Shown here: positions 1 through 8,565 of the stretch, in pieces | How the letters are laid out: each line of letters opens with the position of its first letter | Position numbering within the stretch: position 1 is the first letter of the stretch | NCBI RefSeq assembly: GCF_042680805.1 | Contig: NZ_JBHUEM010000054.1 | Coordinates: forward strand, 62,001 to 126,000 | DNA from: Bacillus_CJ salitolerans | Lineage (GTDB): Bacteria; Bacillota; Bacilli; Bacillales; SA4 | Reading direction: 5' to 3' | DNA length: 64,000 nucleotides | Notes under the pieces: model-generated | What the model was told of the DNA's origin: nothing | Databases searched by the model: none | Seen by the model: the letters and a program-made list of their open reading frames with translations, nothing else | Made by a program: the position numbers and the translations under genes

Positions 1-1008
1 CGAAATCAAGTTGCACACGAATTAGGATTTGAGAATTATTTTGATTTCCGTTGCAGCTTAAAAGAAATTGATTTTGAGACATACATAACAGAAATGAACC
101 GGTTACTTGTATTGACAAATGAAGCTTCATCCAGTTGGAATGATAGAATTAAGAAAAAATTCGGTGTGGAAGCTTTACAGTATTACGATATCTACTATAC
201 GGCCTTTAATTTTCATCATATCAAAAGCAAAGCCTTTTCGGCTGAACGTATGGATGACGTACTGATCGATTCAATAAAAAGTTTAGGTATTTCTTTACAA
301 CAAATACCAGTATCAATTGAGTGTCTAGAAATACCTTATGGTGGGTTTTGTACCAATATAAATCCGAAAGAAATTAAACTAGTTGTGGGAAAAAGGGATT
401 CGATTTCAGCATTCGTCTCAGGAATCCATGAGCTAGGGCATGCAATAGATGGCTGCTATGGCTCATACCAATATCCTGAGCTCTATCGTTTTCACTCCAG
501 CATTGCAGCTGAGACTATTGCAGAGTTATTTCAAACCATCGCTTCGGATAAAGAGTTTCTCCAACAGAACTTCCATCTGCAAGATGATGACTACGCGCAA
601 ATAGTAGAAACAAATAAATTAATGAATTTGCTTATGGTAAAAATGAATTACTATCATAGCTTGGTTGAGTATAACATGTATAAAAATCCTGACCAAAGGT
701 TCAAAGATATGGCTTCTGAGTGTTACGAGTGGGTATTTGGGTTTAGAGGCGAAACCTTCCATCCAGCAAGTGAAATGTTTTATGTTGAGTATCCTGTATT
801 CTTCCAAGACTATAATTTTGCCTTAGCAAGTAGAGATATGATTAGGCACAAGTACAAAGTACAGAGCCTTTATAACGAAAAAGAAGTCTTTGAGAAATTA
901 CTTGAAACATTCATTGTACCGAATCAATTATTTTCATGGAAACAAAGAGTAGAGAAAATGTGTGGTAAACCACATACATTTGAATATTTAGCTAAGTCCT
1001 TGCTGTAG
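1..1008 (+). CDS. M3/M2-like zinc metallopeptidase (5' end outside window)
   Basis: The frame is open from base 1 with no stop, so the gene begins before the window; about 335 C-terminal residues are visible. The motif GIHELGHAID is an HExxH zinc site (two His ligands plus catalytic Glu). A Glu in AAETIAELF about 25 residues later is a plausible third ligand, the gluzincin arrangement of M3 oligopeptidases and M2 carboxypeptidases. The first visible residues (NQVAHELGFENYFDFR) also resemble the helical part of M3 enzymes. No signal peptide can be judged. Likely an intracellular peptidase; M3 versus M2 cannot be decided from this part. Confidence 0.75.
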   Translation, partial: RNQVAHELGFENYFDFRCSLKEIDFETYITEMNRLLVLTNEASSSWNDRIKKKFGVEALQYYDIYYTAFNFHHIKSKAFSAERMDDVLIDSIKSLGISLQQIPVSIECLEIPYGGFCTNINPKEIKLVVGKRDSISAFVSGIHELGHAIDGCYGSYQYPELYRFHSSIAAETIAELFQTIASDKEFLQQNFHLQDDDYAQIVETNKLMNLLMVKMNYYHSLVEYNMYKNPDQRFKDMASECYEWVFGFRGETFHPASEMFYVEYPVFFQDYNFALASRDMIRHKYKVQSLYNEKEVFEKLLETFIVPNQLFSWKQRVEKMCGKPHTFEYLAKSLL

Positions 1009-1069
1009 ACTAGTAGAATATACAAGCTAAAGGAGTATGAGTGGATAGTAGCTTGATCATATATAAACT

Positions 1070-1109
1070 AGGATCACACTTATTAGAAATGTCAAGTATG
1101 TGTGATCCT
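1070..1109. terminator. hairpin between convergent genes
   Basis: Perfect arms AGGATCACAC and GTGTGATCCT flank a 20-nt loop between the peptidase and folE2 stops. There is no strong T-run on either side, so termination activity is uncertain. Confidence 0.4.
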
Positions 1110-1135
1110 TACATACATATAAAGCGGGTTTCAAG

Positions 1136-2041
1136 TTACTTTCTAAAAGAAAGGGATGCGATCGCATCATGTAAATGAATAGATTCTTCGTTTCTACATT
1201 CTACGGTAAAGGCAGTGACAAATTGTAATTCGTATAAATCGGCAGCAACGAGTCGAACCATATCCTCTACAAAGCGAGGATTTTCATAGGCTGTTTCTGT
1301 AACCATCTTTTCATCAGGTCTTTTTAAGACAGGATGGATCATCGCACTAGCATTAGATTCAGCTGCGTGTAAGAGTGCTTCCTTCCAATCTACATCCCCA
1401 AGTAAATCTTCATCTACCTCTGTCGTCATTTTTATATAACCTCTTTGGTTGTGAGCACTATACTCACTGATTTCTTTCGAGCAAGGGCAAAGGGTTGTAA
1501 CCGCACATGTTAGACCTACTTCACTTGAATAACCATTATTCACATCAAATTCAACCTTTATGTATGCTTCAGCGTGATTCAAACCTGAAATTCCAGAAGC
1601 AGGGCCTTTTCGCTCATAAAACCAAGGGAAGGTCATCTCAAGCACTGCATTATCCTGCTCTAATCGGGTAGCAAGTTCTCTTGCAAAGTCGTAAAGCTCA
1701 GTAATCGAAACACTAAAACCTTTAGAATAATATTGCTGAAGCTGTTCCGTAAAACGGCTCATATTTGTGCCTTTTTGATTGCTAGGAACTTTTGATGTAA
1801 AAGTGAAGTTTGCCACCGTTGTTTGTTCAAAAGGGGCAAGATTTGAATTAACTGTAACCGGATGCTTTACATTACTAATACCAACTGCATCAATCTCAAA
1901 TATGAAATCTTTTTTGGCATTTTGTAGATCAGGCATATCTTTTTTTTCTGTCGGCTTCGTTTTTGGACCTGGAGTGATAGATCCGAATAATCGATGACGT
2001 TCTTGCTTAGATGGTAAGACTAATCTTTTTCTTTCTTTCAT
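1136..2041 (-). CDS. folE2: GTP cyclohydrolase IB (FolE2)
   Basis: Converts GTP to 7,8-dihydroneopterin triphosphate, the first step of folate and queuosine-precursor synthesis. The 301-residue length fits the COG1469 family. The conserved TLCPCSKEIS segment is present (Cys185 and Cys187); its cysteine is a metal ligand in this family. The C-terminal half (VETAYENPRFVEDMVR, VECRNEESIH) is also family-like. Unlike zinc-dependent FolE (type IA), type IB enzymes can use other metals, and in B. subtilis the homologue is induced under zinc limitation. I did not find a convincing Zur palindrome in the upstream region. Transcribed alone, convergent with the peptidase. Confidence 0.9.
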   Translation of the reverse strand: MKERKRLVLPSKQERHRLFGSITPGPKTKPTEKKDMPDLQNAKKDFIFEIDAVGISNVKHPVTVNSNLAPFEQTTVANFTFTSKVPSNQKGTNMSRFTEQLQQYYSKGFSVSITELYDFARELATRLEQDNAVLEMTFPWFYERKGPASGISGLNHAEAYIKVEFDVNNGYSSEVGLTCAVTTLCPCSKEISEYSAHNQRGYIKMTTEVDEDLLGDVDWKEALLHAAESNASAMIHPVLKRPDEKMVTETAYENPRFVEDMVRLVAADLYELQFVTAFTVECRNEESIHLHDAIASLSFRK

Positions 2042-2432
2042 ATATAGGAACTCCTCTCGGTAGACGAACTTATTCTATCACTAGGAGTATACAAATGATC
2101 TTTGCAAACATCAACAATTTAGACTCTATGAAAGAATAAAACTAGTGATCTTGAGTTAGATAAAACCGCTATAAGAAAAGAAAGGGTATAAAAAGATAGC
2201 AAAGAAGCTTTACTATCATGAGTTTAAAAATAGAAACATTAAATCTACAAATGGTGGATATTTCGTAATCAAAGTTGGAAGACCGAATTGTCATAGGCAG
2301 TTGGTGTTTTTTATTTCCTACAAGTTTTAACTAAGAGAGTAATATTTTCAGTGAGAACGGCATCAAACTGGTTTTATCTATAGAAATGGATTAGTAAGTA
2401 AAGATGAATGCCCAAAAATTTTTTAAAATATA
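2042..2432. other. intergenic region without recognised gene
   Basis: AT-rich spacer between folE2 and the siderophore operon. I see no credible reading frame or RNA structure here; the Fur sites lie immediately to the right. Confidence 0.5.
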
Positions 2433-2489
2433 TTGAAAGTGATTATCATCACCGTTATAATACAAAATGAAAATAATTATCATTATCAT
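2433..2489 (+). promoter_or_regulatory. two tandem Fur boxes
   Basis: Two sequences resemble the Fur consensus GATAATGATAATCATTATC. One is at 2433-2456 (TTGAAAGTGATTATCATC followed by ACCGTT) and one at 2469-2489 (core AATAATTATCATTATCA). They lie 35-90 bp before the lipoprotein start, where Fur bound to ferrous iron would block transcription. This implies iron-starvation induction of the two downstream genes. Confidence 0.8.
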
Positions 2490-2524
2490 GCGAATTTTGG
2501 TTATGATCATTGGAGGAATAAGGA

Positions 2525-3541
2525 ATGAAGAGAATCAACATCTTGCTACTTATGCTAACGCTTTTGTTTACACTTGCAGCGTGTAACACAAATGAAGAGA
2601 AAGCTACCCCAAATGAAAATGAAGTGAAGCAAGAGACAACAGAAAATGAAAAAGAGGAAGCTGCCGATTCGATTACAGTTGAACATGTTCTAGGAACTGC
2701 TACATTTGAGGAGGCCCCAAAGAAGGTTGTCGTATTAGAGTGGGTATATGCTGAGAATCTATTAGCTCTAGGAGTGCAACCAGTCGGAGTAGCTGATATT
2801 GAAGGATATAAAGCATGGGTAAAGGTTGATGCAGAGTTATCAGCTGATGTGGTGGATGTGGGAACACGCCAAGAGCCAAATTTAGAGGCGATTGCTCAAC
2901 TTCAACCTGATTTAATTATTGCTCCAAAATTCAGACACGAGGCTATTAAAGCTGAACTAGAGGGAATAGCACCAACATTGTTCTTTGAGCCATACCCAAC
3001 AGATGAATCGATAAGTCAGTATGATGAAATGGTTTCTACTTTTCAATCAATTGCGAAGGCTTTAGATAAAGAGGCAGAGGCAGAGAATCTATTAAATGGC
3101 TTAAATAAAAAGTATGAAGAAGCAAAAGCTTCTATTGAAAAAGCTAGCTTATCTACAAATGAGTTCGTGTTAACACAAGCATATAGTTCACAACAAACAC
3201 CTGTTTTACGAGTGTTTACGCCAAATGCAATGGCATCTGTTATTTTTGAGAAAATTGGGTTGAAAAATGCTTATGTTCCAGAAAATTTTGAGGTTTATGG
3301 ATTTTCACAGCTAAACGTAGAGGCATTGCCTGCGTTAGAGGCAGCAAACTTTTTCTATGTTGTTCAGGATAATGACAATATCTTTGAAAATCAATTAAAA
3401 GACAATGCTGTATGGAAAAACTTAGACTTTGTAAAATCAAATCGTATGTATCCATTAGGTGGGGATGCATGGCTTTTTGGTGGACCGCTTTCAGCTGAAA
3501 CGGTTGTTGACCGTGTCCTAGCTGTGGTGGAGCAAAAATAA
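2525..3541 (+). CDS. iron-siderophore ABC transporter substrate-binding lipoprotein
   Basis: Captures a ferric siderophore outside the membrane and delivers it to the adjacent permease. The N terminus (MKRINILLLMLTLLFTLAACNTN) is a lipoprotein signal with lipobox LAAC, so Cys20 is the lipid anchor. A charged linker follows, then a periplasmic-binding fold of the FecB/FhuD type (PKKVVVLEWVYAENLLALGVQPVGVAD; EAIAQLQPDLIIAP). RBS TGGAGGAA lies 6 bp before the ATG. Double Fur boxes upstream and a 2-bp gap to the permease indicate one iron-regulated operon. The siderophore is not identifiable, but a hydroxamate or citrate type fits the FhuB-like partner. Confidence 0.88.
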   Translation: MKRINILLLMLTLLFTLAACNTNEEKATPNENEVKQETTENEKEEAADSITVEHVLGTATFEEAPKKVVVLEWVYAENLLALGVQPVGVADIEGYKAWVKVDAELSADVVDVGTRQEPNLEAIAQLQPDLIIAPKFRHEAIKAELEGIAPTLFFEPYPTDESISQYDEMVSTFQSIAKALDKEAEAENLLNGLNKKYEEAKASIEKASLSTNEFVLTQAYSSQQTPVLRVFTPNAMASVIFEKIGLKNAYVPENFEVYGFSQLNVEALPALEAANFFYVVQDNDNIFENQLKDNAVWKNLDFVKSNRMYPLGGDAWLFGGPLSAETVVDRVLAVVEQK

Positions 3542-3543
3542 AT

Positions 3544-5523
3544 ATGAAAGTACGCATACAACCGAAGCCCTCTAGTTTATTTTTAGGGGGCTTTCTTCTG
3601 TTACTATTTTTATCCATCATTCACCTAACGCAAGGCCAGGCAGATTACTCATTATTGACGCTCCTCACAGATGTTTGGAGAGAAGGTAGGGTGCAAGATA
3701 TCATCCTTGGGTTACGATTACCAAGGGTTGTGATGGGTATTCTTGCAGGTGGTGCACTAGCAGTAGCTGGCTTATTTTTACAAACGTTAACAAAAAACCC
3801 ATTAGCATCAGCTAGTACGTTAGGGATTAATGCGGGTGCTTTTTTATTCGTAGTAATCTGTACCATCTTTTTTCCAGCAGTTATTGGAAAGTATCCTTTC
3901 TTCATTTCTATTTTAGGTGCCACCGTTTCGGCACTATTAGTAATGGGTCTTGTAGGCAAAACATTAGAACCGGTTCGTGTTGCTTTAACAGGAATGATCG
4001 TTTCTTTATTGTTCTCATCTTTCACGGGAGCATTGCAGCTTTTATTTGAAAATGAAACAAATGGACTATTTTTATGGGGGTCTGGAACACTCATTCAATT
4101 AGATTGGTCAGGTGTAAAATTCTCGATCATATTTATTACAATTGCAATCATTGTAGCCATTTTATTAGGTTCAAAACTTGATGCTTTAACATTAGGTGAT
4201 CAGGTTGCAACTTCACTAGGACAATCTGTTTTTAAAGTTAAGGTTGTTGCATGGTTAGCAGCCATTGTTTTAGCAGCCGTAACGGTTAGTGTTGTCGGTC
4301 CTATTGGGTTTGTAGGCTTAATCGCACCACACATTGTAAGGCTTCTAGGTGTGAAAGGGCATAGGTTACAAATCGTTCATACCTTTTTATGGGGAGCTAT
4401 CCTATTAATCGGTGCAGATGTGTTGGCGAGGATGATTGCTCCAGGTCAGGAAATACCAGTCGGAGCCATGACAGCATTAATTGGAGGACCATGGCTAATG
4501 GTTTTAGCATATCGGACGGGTAAAAGGTACCAAAAGGGGGAGACAAGGTTAGGCGGTCGTGAAATCCCATTTTCGTTTAAATGGTTATTGGTCAGTTTAA
4601 CAGCTCTTCTTGCTTGTATGCTATTAGTCGCGGTTTCATTTGGAGGAACAAGCTTTTTAACGATAGATGAGTGGCTAGACGGGTCACTTACATCACCTTT
4701 TGTCATGCAATTCCGAATACCGAGAATCCTAACTGCCTTTGTGGTTGGAATGTTATTAGCAATGAGCGGTGTATTGTTACAAGGTGTACTACGTAATCCA
4801 TTAGCTGATCCTTCTGTTTTAGGTATTACATCTGGTGGTGGAGCTGGAGCCATGGTTTTTCTAGTTTTATTCCCAGGAGTGTCTATTCAATTCCTTCCTT
4901 TTGCTGCTCTAGTTGGAGCACTAACGGCAATCACCATCATTCTTGTCTCAACATGGAAATCAAGATGGAATTCAATGCTCCTAGCATTAATGGGAGTGGC
5001 GGTTTCTGCCATTGGATCAGCTATCATACAAATATTAATTGTAAAAGCAAAGCTTGGCGTTGCTCCTGCCTTAACTTGGCTTTCGGGATCTACTTATGCA
5101 AAAGGCTGGGAAGAATTGCGAATCGTCCTACTGATTGCGTTACTGACAATTCCAGTCAGCTTTTTACTTGTAAGAAAATTAGATGTACTATCATTTGGGG
5201 ACGATGTTGCCTCTGGATTAGGGTTAAAGGTATCCAAGACGAAAATAATGGCCATTTTACTAGGTGTTGGTATGGGAGCAGCAAGTGTTTCCATTGTGGG
5301 GACAATAGGGTTTATTGGATTATTAGCTCCACATGCGGCTAGAAGAATAGTAGGTTTTGAACATAAAAGAGTGATTATCGTGAGTCTACTTCTTGGCGGT
5401 ATTCTATTAGTAGGGGCAGATTTTCTAGGTAGACTTGTGCTAGCACCAAAGGAGATACCATCGGGGCTTGTTGTGGCATTAATAGGAACTCCTTATCTTT
5501 TATATTTATTGAGAAAAACGTAA
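3544..5523 (+). CDS. fused double FecCD-type ferric-siderophore permease (FhuB-like)
   Basis: 659 residues, two FecCD modules in one chain, equal in length to the fused E. coli FhuB; many Bacillus systems use two separate subunits instead. Module 1 spans about residues 1-330 (AGGALAVAGLFLQTLTKNPLA, then APHIVRLLGV) and module 2 about 340-659 (MSGVLLQGVLRNPLADPSVLGI, then APHAARRIVG). The repeated GlxAPH segments are the coupling loops that contact the ATPase. About 18-20 membrane helices are expected. No ATP-binding subunit is encoded nearby, so it must borrow one (B. subtilis uses a shared ATPase, YusV). Cotranscribed with the lipoprotein. Confidence 0.9.
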   Translation: MKVRIQPKPSSLFLGGFLLLLFLSIIHLTQGQADYSLLTLLTDVWREGRVQDIILGLRLPRVVMGILAGGALAVAGLFLQTLTKNPLASASTLGINAGAFLFVVICTIFFPAVIGKYPFFISILGATVSALLVMGLVGKTLEPVRVALTGMIVSLLFSSFTGALQLLFENETNGLFLWGSGTLIQLDWSGVKFSIIFITIAIIVAILLGSKLDALTLGDQVATSLGQSVFKVKVVAWLAAIVLAAVTVSVVGPIGFVGLIAPHIVRLLGVKGHRLQIVHTFLWGAILLIGADVLARMIAPGQEIPVGAMTALIGGPWLMVLAYRTGKRYQKGETRLGGREIPFSFKWLLVSLTALLACMLLVAVSFGGTSFLTIDEWLDGSLTSPFVMQFRIPRILTAFVVGMLLAMSGVLLQGVLRNPLADPSVLGITSGGGAGAMVFLVLFPGVSIQFLPFAALVGALTAITIILVSTWKSRWNSMLLALMGVAVSAIGSAIIQILIVKAKLGVAPALTWLSGSTYAKGWEELRIVLLIALLTIPVSFLLVRKLDVLSFGDDVASGLGLKVSKTKIMAILLGVGMGAASVSIVGTIGFIGLLAPHAARRIVGFEHKRVIIVSLLLGGILLVGADFLGRLVLAPKEIPSGLVVALIGTPYLLYLLRKT

Positions 5524-5532
5524 CAGATGATG

Positions 5533-5562
5533 GCGAACTTCTAGCATGAAGTTCGCTTTTTG
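5533..5562 (+). terminator. rho-independent terminator of siderophore operon
   Basis: Stem GCGAACTTC/GAAGTTCGC followed by a T-run, directly after the permease stop. Confidence 0.85.
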
Positions 5563-5720
5563 AATTGTTTCTCTAGTAAGACCCACTGAACTAGTGACAT
5601 CTTTTTGCATAATCATACTAGACAAGCCATATACATAATATTGCAAGAATTAGACAATCAAAACGGACCAGATACTATGGTATAATCTTGTGAGAAAGTA
5701 AAGGAGATAGGAGAAAAGAA

Positions 5721-6734
5721 ATGAACCATAAGGGACTATCATTAGCAAAAGATATGGTTGGATTTGCACTTATTGCTTTGTTCATGTTTTTATTCTTCTT
5801 CATCGATTTGTCTAGCTTTGATTCTGCTAATCTACCAATTCCAAAGGCTTGGCTAAATGTAAATACCATTTTTTTGAGTATTGTTCTTGAAGCCATTCCC
5901 TTTATTTTACTAGGTGTATTTGTATCAGCTTTAATTCAAACGTTTGTATCAGAGGATACATTGCAACGTTATATTCCGAAAAATGCATTTGCCGCTCTTT
6001 TACCTGCCGCTTTATTAGGTGTGATTTTTCCTGTTTGTGAATGTGCGATTATTCCAGTTGTAAGAAGGTTAATTAAAAAAGGAATGCCACTTCACATTGG
6101 GATTGTACTATTAGTAGGTGCGCCGATCTTAAATCCGGTCGTATTTGCTTCCACTTATTATGCGTTCCAATCAACCATTGAAGTTGTTTATGCCAGAATG
6201 GGACTAGCCTTTATTTTGTCTATTTTTATTGGGTTGGTTATTTATCTGTTATTCCAAAATAAAAGTAATGAGCTGCGTGTTTCAAAAGATGAGCTGTTAG
6301 GGAGAGGAATAGAGGCTACTCCGGTTGTAACGAATCGTTGGAAGTCTACTCTATATCATGCAAGTGATGAGTTCTTTGAAATGGGTAAATTCTTAATTTT
6401 CGGTGCGTTTATCGCAAGTTTATTTCAGACGTTCTTGGATCGAAATATATTAGTAGAGATTGCTTCTAGTGATACAACTTCCCCAGCTATTATGATGGGC
6501 TTTGCGTTTATTTTATCACTCTGTTCGGAAGCTGATGCATTTGTTGCGAGATCGTTTGCAAATACTTTTTCAGTAGGCTCATTAATAGCGTTCCTTGTTT
6601 ACGGACCCATGCTAGATTTGAAAAATACAATCATGTTATTTGCGTATTTTAAGACTCGATTTGTCCTTGCGCTAATGGCAGTTATTACGGTTTCCGTTTA
6701 TTGTTTTGTCTTACTATATCAATCCTTCATGTAG
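5721..6734 (+). CDS. ycgR: YcgR-like permease (DUF318/UPF0718 family)
   Basis: A 337-residue integral membrane protein with about eight hydrophobic helices. Family signatures are the Cys-containing helix (FPVCECAIIPVVRRLIKKG), the GAPILNPVVFAS segment and the C-terminal repeat of the same fold (SLCSEADAFVARSF). DUF318 permeases are putative metal, metalloid or small-solute transporters with no settled substrate. The next gene encodes its usual partner YcgQ, 18 bp downstream, so the two probably form one transporter. An RBS (GGAGATAGGAG) precedes the ATG. Confidence 0.8.
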   Translation: MNHKGLSLAKDMVGFALIALFMFLFFFIDLSSFDSANLPIPKAWLNVNTIFLSIVLEAIPFILLGVFVSALIQTFVSEDTLQRYIPKNAFAALLPAALLGVIFPVCECAIIPVVRRLIKKGMPLHIGIVLLVGAPILNPVVFASTYYAFQSTIEVVYARMGLAFILSIFIGLVIYLLFQNKSNELRVSKDELLGRGIEATPVVTNRWKSTLYHASDEFFEMGKFLIFGAFIASLFQTFLDRNILVEIASSDTTSPAIMMGFAFILSLCSEADAFVARSFANTFSVGSLIAFLVYGPMLDLKNTIMLFAYFKTRFVLALMAVITVSVYCFVLLYQSFM

Positions 6735-6752
6735 GATCGCGAGGTGTTTATC

Positions 6753-7715
6753 ATGCAAGAAACAAGAGATTACAGCTTTCACTTATATATAAGAGGGATT
6801 ATATTAATTGGTTTTTCCATGTTATCATTTAAGCTGATTTTATCTGGAGATATCTTCAATTTTATCGCTCCAAGAATGATGCCGTTTATTTATTTCGCCA
6901 CGCTTACCTTTTTACTACTAGGAGTTATACAAGTATGGAGAAGTAGTTCAAAGGATAAAGACGAATTGTACTGTGATTGTGGAGTAGATCATGGCGCTTC
7001 AGGTAATGCGTTAAAATCTATTATTATATATTCTATTTTTATCATTCCTGTCGTGACTGGATTCCTTTTCTCAGATGTAGTGATCGATTCATCCATAGCT
7101 GCCAAACGTGGAGTGAAGTTTAGTGGGAATAATCCTCAAACGGCAGCTGGAGAATTAGAGCAATTTGATGAAGAAAAAGTATTAGAATATTTGGATGACC
7201 CTGAGGAGTACATCGCTCAGTTAGAGGAATCAATAGGAATCGATGAGAGTAAAATACCACCCGACGCTCCATTAGAGCATCCTGAAGGGTTTGAGCTACA
7301 GGCCCCTCCAGAAGGTTTCTATGAAGAACTTGAAAAAAAGCTTCTAGCCATGGATAAAATTATAGTTGAAGAAGAAACGTACATTCAAACGATGAACATC
7401 ATTGATATGAATGTAGATAAATTTGTAGGAAAACAAATTGAAATGGTTGGCTTTGTGTATCGTGAAGAAAACTTTACCGAGGACCAAATGGTTGTCGCTC
7501 GCTTTGGCTTATCCTGTTGTGTGGCGGATGCCTCTGTATATGGAACTCTATCGACAGGCGAAATGGTAAAAGAATTAAACGAGGATCAATGGATCCGCGT
7601 AACAGGTACCATTACGAAAACGATTTATAATGATTGGACTTTGCCCTATATTCAAATTGAACAATTAGAAAAAATTGAACAGCCAGACCAGCCTTATATA
7701 TATGAAACGTATTAG
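6753..7715 (+). CDS. ycgQ: YcgQ-like permease subunit (TIGR03943/DUF1980 family)
   Basis: I chose the ATG at 6753 because GAGGTG at 6741-6746 sits 6 bp before it; an in-frame GTG nine bases earlier overlaps that RBS. The 320-residue chain has two N-terminal membrane helices, a short cytoplasmic segment with a CDCG motif, another helix, an acidic linker and a C-terminal soluble domain with an OB-like look (KFVGKQIEMVGFVYRE; RFGLSCCVADASVYG; WIRVTGTI). The paired Cys in LSCCVAD suggest metal or redox chemistry. It is the standard partner of the preceding DUF318 permease; physiological role unknown. Confidence 0.8.
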   Translation: MQETRDYSFHLYIRGIILIGFSMLSFKLILSGDIFNFIAPRMMPFIYFATLTFLLLGVIQVWRSSSKDKDELYCDCGVDHGASGNALKSIIIYSIFIIPVVTGFLFSDVVIDSSIAAKRGVKFSGNNPQTAAGELEQFDEEKVLEYLDDPEEYIAQLEESIGIDESKIPPDAPLEHPEGFELQAPPEGFYEELEKKLLAMDKIIVEEETYIQTMNIIDMNVDKFVGKQIEMVGFVYREENFTEDQMVVARFGLSCCVADASVYGTLSTGEMVKELNEDQWIRVTGTITKTIYNDWTLPYIQIEQLEKIEQPDQPYIYETY

Positions 7716-7722
7716 GTTAAAA

Positions 7723-7750
7723 CAACGCTCAGAATCTTGAGCGTTGTATT
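7723..7750. terminator. bidirectional terminator
   Basis: Stem CAACGCTCA/TGAGCGTTG with a 6-nt loop lies between the convergent ycgQ and DUF402 genes, serving both strands. Confidence 0.7.
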
Positions 7751-8291
7751 ACTTTAAATCCTTAAGCAAAATATTCTTATGTGTATGAGATAGATTGATT
7801 AAACCAAACTCCTTTTTGTATACTAATCTTTTTATATTCATTAATTCATTCCAAGCCATATGATACGTAGGGAGTTCAATTTCCCCTTTTGACAATGCCT
7901 CTTCTAGTTCATCAGCGTCTTTTTCGATCATCTCTCCAGTCGGTAATAAAACTAAATCTAAAAATAGATCATCCATCCATGGAGTCCCATTTTCTTCTCC
8001 ATTTTGTAAGGATATATCAATGTACCATTGAACAATTTGACCATTAGCATCAAACATGGTTGTAACGGAATGGTTCTTCTCTAGCGGAAAGTGTTGTAGC
8101 CACATATATCCATTATCAACTATACATATCTCTGTTTCTCCATATATTACAGATAAAGGTTCAGTTACCTGAATGGTATGGATTAACGTGATATACCCTT
8201 TAAAATCATTTGTGTTAAGAAATTGCTGGGTGTATTCTCTTTTCAAGATTCGTTTCCAATTTAAGCGATCTCCATATTTTCTCTTTATCAT
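7749..8291 (-). CDS. DUF402-domain protein (putative nucleotide phosphatase family)
   Basis: Start at 8291 is set by AGGAGG five bases upstream on the minus strand; a longer frame has no RBS. About 180 residues. The central WYIDI...WMDDLFLDLVLLPTGE block is characteristic of DUF402, a small beta-barrel family that includes a Bacillus nucleoside di/triphosphatase (YgaC-type) with acidic metal-binding residues (here Asp in YIDI and MDD). The C terminus is more divergent than classical YgaC, so this is probably a paralogue. Stands alone, convergent with ycgQ. Confidence 0.65.
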   Translation of the reverse strand: MIKRKYGDRLNWKRILKREYTQQFLNTNDFKGYITLIHTIQVTEPLSVIYGETEICIVDNGYMWLQHFPLEKNHSVTTMFDANGQIVQWYIDISLQNGEENGTPWMDDLFLDLVLLPTGEMIEKDADELEEALSKGEIELPTYHMAWNELMNIKRLVYKKEFGLINLSHTHKNILLKDLK

Positions 8292-8565
8292 ATGTCCTCC
8301 TTTAATAAGAAATACAATCATTCTGATGTTCATTTCTGAAAATAGTAAACCAAGTCCTCTTTTTTCTACTATTATTTAGGTTCCCAGCTTAATTGGATAA
8401 ATACCGTCCAAACATCTCAGCAGTTAGCAGCCTAAAAAGAGATTACCGGCTGAATTTTCGACCAAATACAGGACAATTTGGTAACGTTTATTGGCCAAAC
8501 TTAGCTTTGAGAACAACAAGTAAGGTGATGAAACGACCCACGATTTATCACCTTACTTGGATGAA

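Noticed and set aside
3645..4094. 149-codon open frame antisense to the siderophore permease
   Set aside because: Shadow of a hydrophobic coding sequence; the plus-strand protein is an unambiguous FecCD permease and the antisense frame has no family features.
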